Positions 23,241 through 35,182 of a stretch of DNA of 64,000 nucleotides are shown here, in pieces (position 1 is the first letter of the stretch; every line of letters starts with the position of its first letter). This DNA comes from Strigamia acuminata (taxonomy: Eukaryota; Arthropoda; Chilopoda; Geophilomorpha; Linotaeniidae). The stretch covers positions 13,560,517 to 13,624,516 of the forward strand of contig OX442318.1 in assembly GCA_949358305.1 (NCBI GenBank). Direction: 5' to 3'. A program made the position numbers and the translations under genes. The notes below the pieces were generated by a model that was not told where the DNA came from, did no database searches, and worked only from the letters and a program-made list of their open reading frames with translations.

Positions 23241-26200
23241 GCGTTATTGACAGTACGCAGAAATTATTACAAAATATTCGTTCGGAAGGATTGGTTATCC
23301 TTTTCACATATTCCACGTCCATGTCATGGGTTACGTCAAAGTTTGACAACTCTTTCTTGCGGTAAAACAAGTGATCGGAAAGTGTTACTAAATTCACTCT
23401 ACTCCAATGGTTGTGCTCGAGTCCTTTCGTTAATTCGGACAAATCGGAGGACTCTTTGAAATTTAATTGCATCAAACAGATTGTTGTTAAACGACAATTG
23501 AATCGACTGGCCACCACATCATTCATACATTGGAACAGATTTCCTGTTCTCGTATGTTTTTCATTTATCATCAATTCCACAATCGGAAGACTTAAGATGG
23601 CGTTTGCTACCATTTTCATATCTTGGTTTACAACATCGAATTCAATATACAATGCTCGTAAATGTCTCATTTTGATGAAACAATCTTCATTCGCCTTTAA
23701 GCAGCTAAGAAAAGTACTTAGTTTCATAGAAAACAAATCCAAATTCACAGGTTCCACCGCAGTTATTAATTCAAGGTTATCTAGACTATTAATACTCAAA
23801 TTGTTAAAACAGTTTTTAAACGAAGTTGGTTGTATACTAGTCAATTCACAATCCTCTTCAACACTAAATCGGACGTATGTCTTTTTTCCACCATCAGTAA
23901 GCTCGTGCAAATCAACGCTACAACTCATTCTTATTTTCAACGATGTCAAATACATTGATCGACCGGCAGCGCAGGAAAAACGACTCGTGTCGAGCCTCTC
24001 CGTTACCGATAAAGCCAGAGATTGAACCTGATTATTGTCCAGGAGATTCGCAACAACGTTTAATGCAAATTCGGTCGAAATTCTGATTTGTAAGTGTCGA
24101 AATTTGATTTTTCTCAATGTTTTCTGATCGTTGACACATTTTAAAAATGCTTCTGCAACTTCGGCATTGAGGATGTGCAATTCACACGACTCGATAGTCG
24201 ACGACGATGCCGAAAAATGTAAACAGTCGATTAACGTTCCTTCTCGTAGTTTTGGATGGAAAAAGATGTGTGGTTCCTTACACGGAACGGTTGAAAATGC
24301 AGAAAAGAGAATGTAATCGTTTGATACCATTCCCGATTTTGGTTCCAACTGCTGCTGCAAACAAGCCTCGATTTCATTTTTGCATTCGTCGAAGGAAGTT
24401 GTTTCGTCCAGCAATAATTCCGATGAAGTATCTGAATTAATTATAATATTTTTAATTTTGCCACATTTGCTTCCATATTTCAGACATTTTCTCGTGCTCG
24501 CAGGTTTGACTCCCAAGTACCACCTGGCATCTGCTTGGGATGGAATAAAATTTACCAGACATTTGCTTTTGTGAATATTCTGTGTTGAACATTCCGAGAC
24601 AAGTTTCACCGACCATTTCAAGTGTAATGAAAACCACGCGCTAAATGATTGAATGTGGGATAACAAACGGTCTAAATCTTCCTGCATTAGGCCGGCGAGA
24701 AATGGCAACGGTAGCGATGTTCCCTCACTTTCCAAGAAATGATTTACAACTTGTTGCAAAAGGTTTTCAGTGGCTGCACAATTGTTGACACTGAGGTCAA
24801 TGCATAAACCAAATGCAGCCGCGAATTCCATAATAGACAAGTGCAGGCTCTCGTAATGATTCTCTGATGAAAACCATTTGGTTTCAGTGTGGTTTATAAG
24901 GAAACCGAGTTGATAAATCTCTCTCGTCAGATCATCACTTGCAAACTTTAGTTCAGTTTGGAGTATTTTTTGCGCCGATAACATTCCAAAATCTCTTATT
25001 TTCTTTTGAATAAAGCTGAGTGGTCCATTTAAACGAAATAAATCAAAACCAACGTCGATTTGCTTTTGTCGCTTCGCATAACTGTGCTTTATGCTGCAAT
25101 TAAAGAGTTTTTTGAAGAACTCGGTTTTAGTCGACACTTGTGCGATGTTTTCATCGTCTTCTAAAATAACTGGCAATAACATCAAGAATAACGGCGAGTC
25201 GAGGATCTCCAACTGCTCCGATAAATGTTCAATAATTCTTCCAACTGCCGCTTTAGGGTGGAATTTTTCCAGAAATAGTTGTTTGTCCACCTGACTTTTT
25301 ATTCCTAATATCGACACGTGTTTGTCGCTGAAATTCTGATTTACATTAGACAGTCCGAATACTTGTGCTCGTTCCTTCTTTCCAAATTCGAATAACCCGG
25401 TCCTGCAAGTCACCAATACGGTGGCATCTTTGTATGTTTTTCCGTAGAGTAATTTTATCATTTCCACCCGATCTTTTGAATTCACTTCGTCCAACCCATC
25501 TAGTATGAATAGAGTATCTCTTTCGTGGTCATTTACTGTCTGGACAATGTCATCTTGCTGATACCCACAATGTCTTCCTATTTCCAGAAGTGCGTCTTCG
25601 ATATTTGGTCCGTGGAGTTCTCGCAACGGCACGAAGAAAACGAGGTTGAAGTGTGCGATGTATTTCTCATTCCGCGCCCAGTCGTACGCCAGTTTATTTG
25701 CCAGCGTGGTTTTTCCAAACCCAGGCTGTCCTTCCATCAATATCCGCTTTGGTTTTTTGGATTTTACTCGTTCGAAAAGACTTTCCATCGTTATTATTTT
25801 TTTTGAGTGATCGAGTTGAAGATTGACAAAATAGTCCATCGGCAGGTCTTGTCCCTCGTCCAGCCAGGTGACTTTGGCCAGAGTCAAACTTCGGTACAAT
25901 TGTTGCAACCTGTATTTTAAATCCCCACATGAAGTAAACAAACTTCGAAACCAACTCGTAAGCGACTCGTTTTGTCCGGTTCCAGTTCTATTGGCTGCTG
26001 CAATAAAAAATTATTTGTAATGACTGGAGTAAATGTGCTTTTTGATGTCAATGTGATATCACTAACTTGCACTCATTGAGTCGTTGTTGTTCACACTTTG
26101 AACCCGCTCTGGCAATGGAACAACATCGTCATCATTTCTCGTGACATCCTGCCCCTGCAGCTCGGCGCACGGCTCTCCTGCGCGCTTTTGTCCCAGAATG

Positions 26201-26507
26201 CATGATATCGCCCTAATCCCGGCGTCCCCAGTACACTGTGACTCGGCCTCAATAGCCTGCGCATTTAGCAAGGGAATATTAACTGAGCCATCTGCATCTA
26301 CAGCAATACGACTGCCGCTGGACTTGTGGTCCACATTTACTGGAAAGTATAAATTGTTTAATTCCACTTCACACAAAGTATGTGATAAAACTTACTAGGT
26401 GGTGTTTGTATGATGTAGACGTGGGAGTTGGTGAATGTGTGAATGCCAGTTTGTACATTTTTTGCACTTTGAATGTTATGTGAAACCGTTCCGCCGTTGT
26501 AACTCAT
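23077..26507 (-). CDS. NLR copy B: intact NACHT-LRR protein, 1101 aa
   Basis: Exons: 26396-26507 (ATG at 26507), 26067-26339 and 23077-25997. The introns are 56 and 69 bp with GT-AG borders, and the total of 3306 bp closes in frame. The protein has two short N-terminal exon-encoded segments with no known death-fold match, then a NACHT module with P-loop GQPGFGKTT (about residues 218-226) and Walker B LFILDGLDE (about 291-299). A winged-helix-like segment (EILDSPLFLMLLPVI) follows, and then a long degenerate LRR-like region. NACHT proteins are STAND ATPases that oligomerise on sensing a ligand, commonly in innate immunity. The ligand and output here are unknown. The last 52 residues, after SITRK, come from the CAGCTG repeat and are absent from paralogues. 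A further 5' UTR intron is possible: donor near 26580, acceptor TTTTACAG just upstream of the ATG. Confidence 0.85.
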
Positions 26508-26649
26508 GATGAGTCTGTAAAATATCCATTCAATTTGTGTATAATAAAATATGGATATGAAAAACGTGAAATTACCTTACACTGTTTGACTAAACAATTT
26601 GCTGTTTTTCGTCGTTTTTCAAGAGAACCAAGAAAACTCCCACACTGAA

Positions 26650-26760
26650 CCACAGAACGGCATTTAGTTCCTCAGTTTGTAAGAGGATATTTCATGCTAT
26701 CTTGATTTTTTATCAGACGGAAGCAGCTTCGAACAGGAAATGAAAAGCTTTTTATTTAAA
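26650..26760. repeat. Duplicated inter-NLR spacer block, copy 1
   Basis: The sequence ACGGAAGCAGCTTCGAACAG, with flanking GAGGA.ATTTC..GCTATCTT, recurs at 45930-46000 and 56405-56480. The later copies lie between NLR genes, so these are remnants of the tandem duplication unit. A conserved regulatory role cannot be excluded. Confidence 0.6.
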
Positions 26761-26945
26761 TATTATTTATTTAATAAAATATTTAATTGGATTTATTTTA
26801 TCTGCATACACATCTTTTATGTCTTGATTGAACACGCACTCCATTTAATTTTTAAGAATAAACATAAAAAAAGTTACGTTGTGTTTTTGCTTACTTTCAG
26901 ATTGTAATTTAAAAATTGATAAATTTTTGACATGTTAATAGCTTA

Positions 26946-26999
26946 ATTTTTGGTCATGCCAATCACAGTGGGGCCACTGTGATTGGCATGACCAAAAAT
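26946..26999. repeat. Near-perfect 54-bp palindrome
   Basis: Arms of 26 bp (left arm ATTTTTGGTCATGCCAATCA onward) are exact reverse complements, separated by only two bases at about 26972-26973. It can form a long hairpin or cruciform. It lies upstream of NLR copy B with no terminal-repeat context. Confidence 0.9.
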
Positions 27000-27288
27000 G
27001 ATCAGCACATTGGTCCCGGATGAGTTGTCTCAAGGCATGTAAAGATGCAGTTTTAGACATTTTATACATTATATGCTAAAAATAAATTCCATGACGGTGC
27101 AATGTACACCCCAGACTGAGCTGTATACAATATATACAGTATACGATAGAAACTAACTTAAAACATACTGTTCACGCACAATAGTTACTGTTCACAGTCT
27201 TCAGTTATTTCACACTTGTTTTACAAATTTAAAAAAAGGAAGCTCGTTTCAATCCCTATCTGTTCAAATTTTTCTAAATTTTTAAAAG

Positions 27289-27858
27289 TGTGAGAGTGGA
27301 CGGACGCTATTAGAGCATGGGAATGCCTACACAGCGCCGGATGCACGACACGTTAGATAGAAGTGAACACAAGAGACTGTATTAATGGTTTATGGCCTTT
27401 ATTCAGTGTCTAGGGGTCAGTTTCTCATGCCTCTCCTATTGCTACCGTCGCATTGCTGCAGCAGACCTGCGACCACACGCGGCACACGTGGTTAGGGTTA
27501 ACCGGTTGTGCAGCGTTGTCGGACAGCTGTTCATTCAACCAATGGATCGCTCACGGTATTGCGACTGGCAGACCAGACAACTCCCTAAGTATCACCATGG
27601 TGAACAAGAGTGGAGAACTGCTAGATGTTAGTCAGAGCTGTTCCTAGCTAGCTCTGGGCTCTCAACAGGATGTTGGCCCTTTTATAAGTCCACTCTTGCA
27701 CCATGGGTACGAGAGTACATTCTCCCATTGGTTGTGGGATTAGTGACCGGATATAACGTCGTCCGGGTTACTACTCCTCAACCCTCAACGCCACCTGGCG
27801 GGTGGGATTGGACTGGGCCATGCGGGAATTGTGTTGCAGTGCCCGATAATTAGTCACA
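27289..27858 (-). mobile_element. Solo LTR of a Gypsy-like element (570 bp), minus orientation
   Basis: The ends are TGTGAGAG and TAGTCACA (TGTGA/TCACA inverted), flanked by a 4-bp target duplication AAAG at 27285-27288 and 27859-27862. On the minus strand it contains a TATA box (CTTATAAAAGG, about 27677-27688) and a downstream AATAAA near 27395, the order expected of an LTR. No internal region is present, so it arose by LTR-LTR recombination. Its end motif matches that of the element at 46410. Confidence 0.8.
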
Positions 27859-28026
27859 AAAGTACTTTAATTTAATGTCGAAAAGTAGCCTTACAGAGTT
27901 ACAGTAGATTGTTTAATTTGCTTCAAGCGCAGTTACATGACAGTAATTTTTTGATTATTTTATTGATTTTTTTGTAGTTTTTATAAAAACACAATGGCAA
28001 AGTCAATTGTATGCATCTATAACTAC

Positions 28027-28032
28027 TTTATT
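28027..28032 (-). terminator. Poly(A) signal of the secreted repeat-protein gene
   Basis: AATAAA on the minus strand, about 40 bp past the stop codon at 28071. This is the usual place for a cleavage/polyadenylation signal. Confidence 0.5.
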
Positions 28033-28070
28033 TTCATTTTAATGGTACATAGTGTTGAATAACAATATAA

Positions 28071-31000
28071 TTAAAATTCTCTGAATCGTTCAGGGTTGTA
28101 CCTATGAGCTTTCTTACATTTGCAATTATCATAGGCACCATCCTTCTTAAATTTGTAATACAGTTCATGTCCTTGGGGATGTTGTCTGTGGGTATGATCA
28201 CGCGGATGGTCAAAATATCCAATTTCTATCCTTCCAGGATGATGTTTGGCGCTATTTTTCTCTTGCGCATGTTTACCTTGGCCAATTCTGTGAAACAAAT
28301 ATCTATAATCAGGTCTTCTGGTGAATTCTGGTCTCAATACTATCTTTGGTTCTAATACTAGACGAGCCCTCAGGTCGACGTGGGGTTCTTCGATAGGTTC
28401 TTCAATCTCCTTTTTTTTGTATTCTGGTAACGAATAGACCCTTGTAGGAGTTGCAATTGTAATAAAATCGAATACAGAAGACTTAGCTTTGAGAACAACA
28501 TGAATTTCCAGGAATCCATCTTTTTCCTTATGTTCTTTGAAATCCAATTCTTGATAACTAGTGAAGAGAATGAGCAATTGAAGTTCTTCTGGTGTCAGTT
28601 GGAAAGTTCTTGGCTTCTCATTGTGAGTAGTTACTACCACTTCGTAAGCACCTTCGTCGTGGTTTATGTCAACATGGAAAAGCTTGGAAACTGTGGCTTT
28701 TTTGACAAAATCAAAAAATTCAGGCTTAATGTGAGAGAAAATTGGATTCAAGCTGTCCTTAGTGATAACCATGGTCACAGTATTGTCTTCATCCAAATAG
28801 AAATGATACGGGAAGTCCGGTTGACTGTACAAAGCCACAAACACCTGAGCGAGAATAGGTGCAAGATGTTCAACTATCAGCTTGTTTGGTCCCACCGAAA
28901 ATTCAGATGTGATATCATAATTTGCTTTTCGGGTTATCGAAAGTACCATTTCAGGGGTATGACGTGTTATGTAGGTAGCCATCACGTAGGCTGAGTTTAA
29001 ATTTCTGAAAACCACATTGGGTCTGTGTGCGGTAATTTCAACGGTAACTCTGTTTTCCCTTGCATCCAAAATTCTTGTGTGCAACTCAGGCTGAGAAAGC
29101 AAAATGGCTGCTAACTGAACAGTGGAAGGTGATTGATGAGGAAACTTTTTCCCATTGAGATCAAAGGTGTAAGAACTGGGATTTGTCGAATGCGGCTCTT
29201 TCTTATCCAACACGATGGAGAATTTATCCTTGGGAGTTGGTTTGTGTTTGGTCAAAAAATCTAATACTTCAGCGCTTACATCGTGCAAAATATTGTGGGA
29301 AACTCTTTTCGGTGCAATTACAACTAAATGTCCATCTTCGTCAACGGCTGACTTTAGCGGAAGACTTGGTTCCGTGTATAAGCGGATAAGAAAGTTGAGG
29401 AATAAGGGTTTGACATCGTTTACCGAGTGTGGATTTTTGTGGTCGTGAAGGTCATCAAAAACAACCTTGTAGGTGTTTGGTTTGGTACCTGGTGAAACAA
29501 TGACGGAGTTAAGTTTTGGGTCTCTGAAATCCCCAATTAGCAAGAACTCTTCTGGAGTAATTCGCACGTCGAATGTTGGTACATCATCTCTGAATGGTCT
29601 GACTGTTAATTTTCCATCTGGTTGTGGTTGGACACGATATTCAGTGTTTGGTGCATGATACAATTCCACTATTAATTGAACAATCTTGGGTTCGAGATGA
29701 TTAAAATGTTTGATTGGTTTGTTTTGTTCTTGAAACGTTACATCGTAGCGGTCTGGAAGTCGAGGACTCGCCACGACAACTTCAAAATGTGAATCGGAGC
29801 GATGTTTATCAATAAATGTGAGCAAATCTTTGGGTACATTTGGAACTATTAACTCTTTTGGTCGAACTGGAAGAGTCAGGACGTGTCTTCCATCTCTACC
29901 GGTATAAATATGGAACGGAAGTTTTGGTTGAGTGAGCAATTTAATGGCAATGTTAAGAATATTAGGAGAGACATGAGGATAGGACTCCTTGTGTGGACCA
30001 TGACCAACTTCCACCGTTGGTCGATTTTTTCTGTCACGCTTAATAAGGATGTCTGTGTGAGGATGTCGTCTAATGAGATGGATAAAATCCACATCTTCTC
30101 TGTTAACCACAGTGGTAGTTGTTTTAGGCAGGTCTTCCGGCACATGGCCGTAGATTTGGTTGTCGATTGTTGGCTTCAATTGTACATGTCTGTGAGGATT
30201 TCTGTACAATTTTATGATAATTTGCAATACTCGTTTTGGAATATCTGGGAATACACGATCTTTTTTACCATCGTTGACAACAATAGTGAATTCTCCATCT
30301 TTTTGTACTTTGATGTTAAGCTTAACGTCTTTTGGAGAATGTATGAGTTTTATCAATTCTAGAACGTTTGGTGTGATTTTCACATTATCTTCCTTGACAT
30401 TCGACTTTGGTACGGTGATGTAAAGGTTACCTTTTGGGGCTGGTTTAACAGTGAATGTAACATCTGGATGACTCTTTAGATCTATGATTAGATCTAGTGT
30501 CTCTTGGTCCACAGTGGGATAAGTCTTTGGATTTTCATGTGGTTCTTTGGTTTCAATATCAAAGGTGTGATGTCTTCCTGGCTTGACATTGATTTCTGTT
30601 TCGGGTTTTCTAATATCTCTAATGATTTCTAGAACGTCCGGCTTCACTTCATAGCGGTGACTGTTGCTGCTTGGTTCAGATGGAACAAATTCTATTGTAT
30701 TATCTTTGCCTGGTTTGATTTCAAATTCTAATGTTGGTTCACTATACAATTTGATGATTACAGGAACCAACTCTGGACTAATGTCGCGGTACTCTTTTTT
30801 TGGTTTTTTCTTATTTTCTACCACAATGGTAAAAGTTCCTGGTTTTCTTTGTTTGATTGAAACTTGTGGTTCTGGTCTTTGTCTGATATTCTTTAGTAAC
30901 TCGATAATCTCTGGTGTTAGTTTGGTGTGAACAGGATGTGATTGGTGTTTAGGAACAACCAGTGTAATCTTTCCAGGTTTGTCTGACTTCACTCTGAATT

Positions 31001-34000
31001 GAACCTTTGGACTCGTTTTCAGCTTACTGATCAAATGCAAGACATTTGGATGTACGTGCTTCAAGATGTGAGGCTTGCTTCCATCTTTAGGTGTGATTGT
31101 TACGGTGAAGGTTCCATCATTGTCTGGCTTAATGTCAATCTCAGTATCTGGTTGATATCTTACTATTTCCAATGGTTTCAGATAATCAATATCAATATCG
31201 ATGTTTTCAACGTCTGGTTTCTTCTTGTTTGGAACATTAATGTTTACGTTCTTGGGATCATCCGAAGGAGTGATTTCAAGTGGTAAATCCTTTTGATTTC
31301 TAATAGTAATTAACTTAATCAGAAATTCATGAGTTATGTCTGGATAGGTTTTGGTGTCTAGACCATCGCTGACAGTGATTTTGAAATTTGGGCCATCTGG
31401 AGAAACAGAAATCGATATCTGTGGAGCTGTTTTAATTGTCTGGACAAGTTCTAATTGATCCTTTGGTATTGTGGTAATTGGATCGTCCGATGACTTTCCT
31501 GGTGAAATAACATGAATAGTTGAGTCATCCTTTGGTTTATGTTCCTTGTGTGGTTCCTTCTGTTCAGGTTTTTCATGATCAGGTTCTTTATGTTTTGGTT
31601 TTTCTTTGACAATGTGAATCGGCAAAGTTGGATCTTTAGTGACTTTTATCAGAAACTTGATAGCTTCAGAGGATTGGTCTTTCAACTCTGTTGGTTTTCC
31701 ATCAATGAAGACAATAATAGTGAATTTTCCATTATCGGAAGGTTCTACCTTAAATTTTATGTTTGCTGTTGGATTCTTTTTTATCTTTTCGATCAAATCC
31801 GAGAACTCAATGTTTACTTCAATTGGTGTTGGTGTTTCTTTGTCAGACAAAATAAAAGTTGTTTGGTGGTTATGCTTCACTGTTTTTGGAGGCTTTTTCG
31901 ATTGAAGAATCTTAACAATGATGTTCAAGAATTTAGCTGGTAATGGATATTTTACTGTTTTGTCTTTATGAGTAATGACAAGCTCCAAACCGTTTTTTCC
32001 AGTGTCAATTCTCAACTTGTACGTTGGATCACTTTTAGCTCTGGTTATAAATTCCAAAATTGTTTCAGAATCCCAGGTCCCATAGTTGAGGCCTTCAGGT
32101 TGCTCTTCGAGAGTAATAGAAAATTCTCCGTGAGCTGCCGGTGAGACTTTAAATTGCAAATCAGGATTCTTAATAAGCTTAACAAAAACAAACAGCAAAT
32201 TGGGATCAATATGCTTGTATGTTTTAGATTGTTTATCCTCTTCATAAATGGTTAACTCATATTTGCCGTCATTTCCCGGTTTAATTTGAATTCTATTTTT
32301 TGGATGGGTCCGAACTTGTTTAAGCAATGTCAAAAACAGTGATTTAACAGTTACTGTTGTTTGCTTTCCACTGTAGTTAGGGATAAACAAGATAGTTTTA
32401 TCTCCTGATTTTCCCAAAATCTCATATGTTAATGATGGATCCTTAATCAACCGAATAAAGGCTTTACCAATTTTGGCTGGCACATCAGGATAAGTTTTCT
32501 TTTTCCCATTTGAATCATCAGTTACAGATATTGTGTACGTATCACCTGACGATGCTATCTGGATTGAATAGCCCCCTTTTCTTATCTTTTTAACGATATC
32601 TAAGAAATCCGCTTTTACTTCAATAATGTTGGTCGGCTTTGGTGGTTCCGGAGAAACTGAAATTTTGACTTTGGAACCTACTTTTCCTTCTTCTTTGATT
32701 TGCAAAGTTGGGTTTTTGAGTAATTTGACAAACAGGTTGAAAATATCTGTCGATATCTTATCGTAGGTTTTAGTTCCTTTGTCGGTGCTTAAAGTTACTT
32801 TTAGCAGTCCATCATCTCGAATGTGATATTTGATCTTAATTGATTTAGTCGAAGCTCTAACTTCTGTAATCAGTTGGACAAATTTCGGTCCAACAGTGTA
32901 GTATTCAATGCTTTGACTGGAAGATGATCCATCGACTGACGACACACCGGAGCCGGAAGGTAATCCACCCGATGACGACACGCTGAAACTGGAGCTGGAC
33001 GATGATCCACCAGGTGACGACACCCTGTAATTGTAACTTGCGCTACTAGAAATCGATTCACCGGAACTAGAATGTGTTTCACTGGTGCCGGGATTACCCA
33101 AGATTGATCGAAGAGCCGTATTGACCCCATTGAAGACAGATGGGATTAAGCTGTATGATGATACTGATCCAATCACTGAAAGAAATAAAAAATCTAAATG
33201 TTATATGGCATACTTTGCGTGCGGTCCGAACCCTAAGGTGGAAACACAAGGAAGCGGGTAAAATTTAAAAGCTTGCTTTTACTTGAAAAAGCGGCTAAAA
33301 ACTCGTCCCCTTGAGCAAACACGAGCTTGCATTTTTATTCATAGCTTTGTTTTGAAGCGAGCTTGTACTCACCCGCTCCGATCAAACTGAGTTTGATTTA
33401 CCAGCTTCAAGCTTGCTGGTGTTTTGGTCATATGACTTTGACAGCCAATCAGAATCATGAGGAAATTCTTGGAGGAGATTTTGGCAGGAATTTCTGGCTA
33501 GCTTGAGTTTGACAGTTAAGCTGGTAAGCCAAAAGTGGGTGAATTGAGCTTGTAAATGATTCCCTCTTTAAACTTGTACCAGCAAGCTTTGGAATTTTAT
33601 CCGCTCTCTTGTGTTTCCACCTTTATGCTGTCCGGGAAACTTTAAGTTTCGGGTGGGTTTGGTGGATCCCAATTAGCAACCACAATAAACAGTCCTATAT
33701 AAATTTGTTTGGACTAGTGAGGATATGCTTGCCTAACTGAACATTCTTTGGATCAGACAACTTTCTGGGGCACTCCTATCAGAAGAAGATTTAAGCCAGA
33801 GGTTTAGAGTTTTAGCATTACTCTACTGCAAGGGTTCTCAGCGAGGTAACACTAAAGCTGGTAGACTCAGGTTTAAAACAACTTCTATTGGCTTTTAAAA
33901 ATAGACTATATTGTTACGCGGTGGACGAGCACGCTGTGAATCAGCTGTCGCCACCTCGCTTCCGTATTTAATCATTAGAAAATAACCCCTAAAACTCTCA

Positions 34001-34494
34001 CTAGAGTCCGCCTTAAGCGGATGATGTAATGGCTTTACCTATCATTGAATAATAGAACGATCGAAGCCTATTTAACGTTTGACGAGAGCCAAATTGGGAC
34101 AGAGGTTGTCAAGCAGTTATTGCTGTGGCATCTCGAGGTTTTCCCATCCCAATTGTTATTCATGCTTATTTAGTCTTAAGTTATTTTTAAGATAGTTTTA
34201 GGATTTAGTTTAAGTTAATTTATATTTGTTTCCAGATTGTATTTATGGTTTAATAAACATGCTGTTATATTTTAATAATAAATCAATGATTCCTCTTTAT
34301 TTCCTTCTTGTTAGCAACATAGTTTAAATGCTAGTTTAATCCAATGCAATTATAACCCCCTAGTAAATACTAAGTATTTACGTGGTCAAACAGTAGTCAG
34401 TCTGGCCACGTAACAATATACATGTATGTTTTTTACCTGAAACCAGTAAGAGTAATTGGAGAAAAGTACATGCTTCTCTTTTCGGGAGAAACAT
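28071..34494 (-). CDS. Secreted 1720-aa protein of about 16 tandem 92-aa repeats; family unknown
   Basis: Two exons: 34437-34494 (ATG at 34494, 19 codons plus one base) and 28071-33175. The sum is 5163 bp, 1720 aa, in frame. Exon 1 plus the start of exon 2 give a signal peptide (hydrophobic core FLQLLLLVSVIG). Residues about 50-112 are Ser/Gly-rich. Residues about 114-1593 are about 16 diverged repeats of about 92 aa. Each repeat reads as two halves: helix (LLxLIKxxRxxP), strand with IKPxxDGxFTVxV, TYxxI turn, helix (LxxLIKLxxxPxL), then another strand with the KPxxDG motif. The Asp/Pro/Lys pattern is regular and cysteines are absent until the tail. The last 125 residues or so are His/Lys/Arg-rich and end with CKCKK. 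It is probably an extracellular structural or matrix protein (silk, cuticle, mucus or gland secretion). I do not recognise the fold. Intron 1 (33176-34436) contains a MITE and a solo LTR. Confidence 0.8.
33235..33623. mobile_element. MITE with about 45-bp imperfect inverted ends, in intron 1 of the repeat-protein gene
   Basis: The left end AAGGTGGAAACACAAGGAAG, continuing with TAAAATT..AAAGCTTGC, is mirrored by the right end GCAAGCTTTGGAATTTTATC and TTGTGTTTCCACCTT. The interior has many short AGCTTG words. It is 389 bp and non-coding. The target duplication is uncertain. Confidence 0.7.
33912..34415 (+). mobile_element. Solo LTR (504 bp) within intron 1 of the repeat-protein gene
   Basis: Ends TGTTACGCGG and CCACGTAACA are inverted (TGTTACG/CGTAACA) and flanked by ATAT on both sides. 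A poly(A) signal AATAAA lies near 34253 in the plus orientation. The right end lies only 21 bp from the donor-side border of exon 1, yet the donor itself is intact. Confidence 0.7.
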
Positions 34495-34509
34495 CGTTGC
34501 TCGAGTGAA

Positions 34510-34545
34510 GACTGAAGTATCAATGTGAGGATGTGAGCTTTTATA
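34510..34545 (-). promoter_or_regulatory. Core promoter (TATA box plus initiator) of the secreted repeat-protein gene
   Basis: TATAAAAG at 34538-34545 on the minus strand is followed about 30 bp downstream by TTCAGTC (about 34510-34516), a match to the arthropod TCAGT initiator. The ATG is at 34494, giving a leader of about 20 nt. Spacing and motif order agree with a focused TATA/Inr promoter, typical of strongly expressed secretory genes. Confidence 0.7.
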
Positions 34546-34855
34546 GTGGACAGAAGAAAATAAAACAATTATTTTTATGTAGTTTTAATTGTTCACTTAA
34601 GGAAAGAAACAATTATTGGTGGTAACAATATAATTAATTGAAATTTAAAAAAAGACTAATTTAATTTTGCCAGCTGCCTTGTTAAAAAACCATTAAAAGG
34701 AGAGATTAAATCATGTCTACCTGGTATGTTGTAATTTTTCTGCTGGCTTTTTTATTATTGCTGTAATTCTGTACTGTAATGGGATTAAAAATTGGTCTCT
34801 TTCGTTTAATCCATAATAAAAAGGCAGAATGTAAGATTCCATAGGTGTATTAAAG

Positions 34856-35182
34856 TACCGTACTGCCTTGAACAATGGTCGGGTGCAATTAAGCGCCTGG
34901 CAACCGCCAGCCGAAAAACCAATAAGCGCCTGCCTCAAATAAACGCCGGGCGCGTTTAAACGCCGGGTTAACGGGAAAATACTTTAAAAACGGTTATTAA
35001 AAACGGTTTTTAGTAGCCTTTTGGAGGAAACTTCGACGGACGAAACCTCAACGTTCGGAGTCAGCAACTTTTTTTTTGGATAGAGGCCTGGCTTAAATAA
35101 TCGCCTGGTTTTGAATAAGCGCCTGGCGGGCAAGTCGAAAAAAAAATTAAACGCCCGGGCCATTGTTCAAGGCAGTACGGTA
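34856..35182. mobile_element. MITE with 23-bp inverted ends and CGCCTGG sub-repeats
   Basis: TACCGTACTGCCTTGAACAA at the left is an exact reverse complement of TTGTTCAAGGCAGTACGGTA at the right, and the match continues through ATGG/CCAT. TA at each edge may be the target site (mariner-like). The interior repeats GCGCCTGG and TAAACGCC words. 327 bp, non-coding. Confidence 0.75.

Noticed and set aside
28900-28960. The string VLSITRK inside the secreted repeat protein, identical to the NLR C-terminal end
   Set aside because: The underlying codons differ at several positions and the surrounding sequence is unrelated, so this is judged a coincidence.
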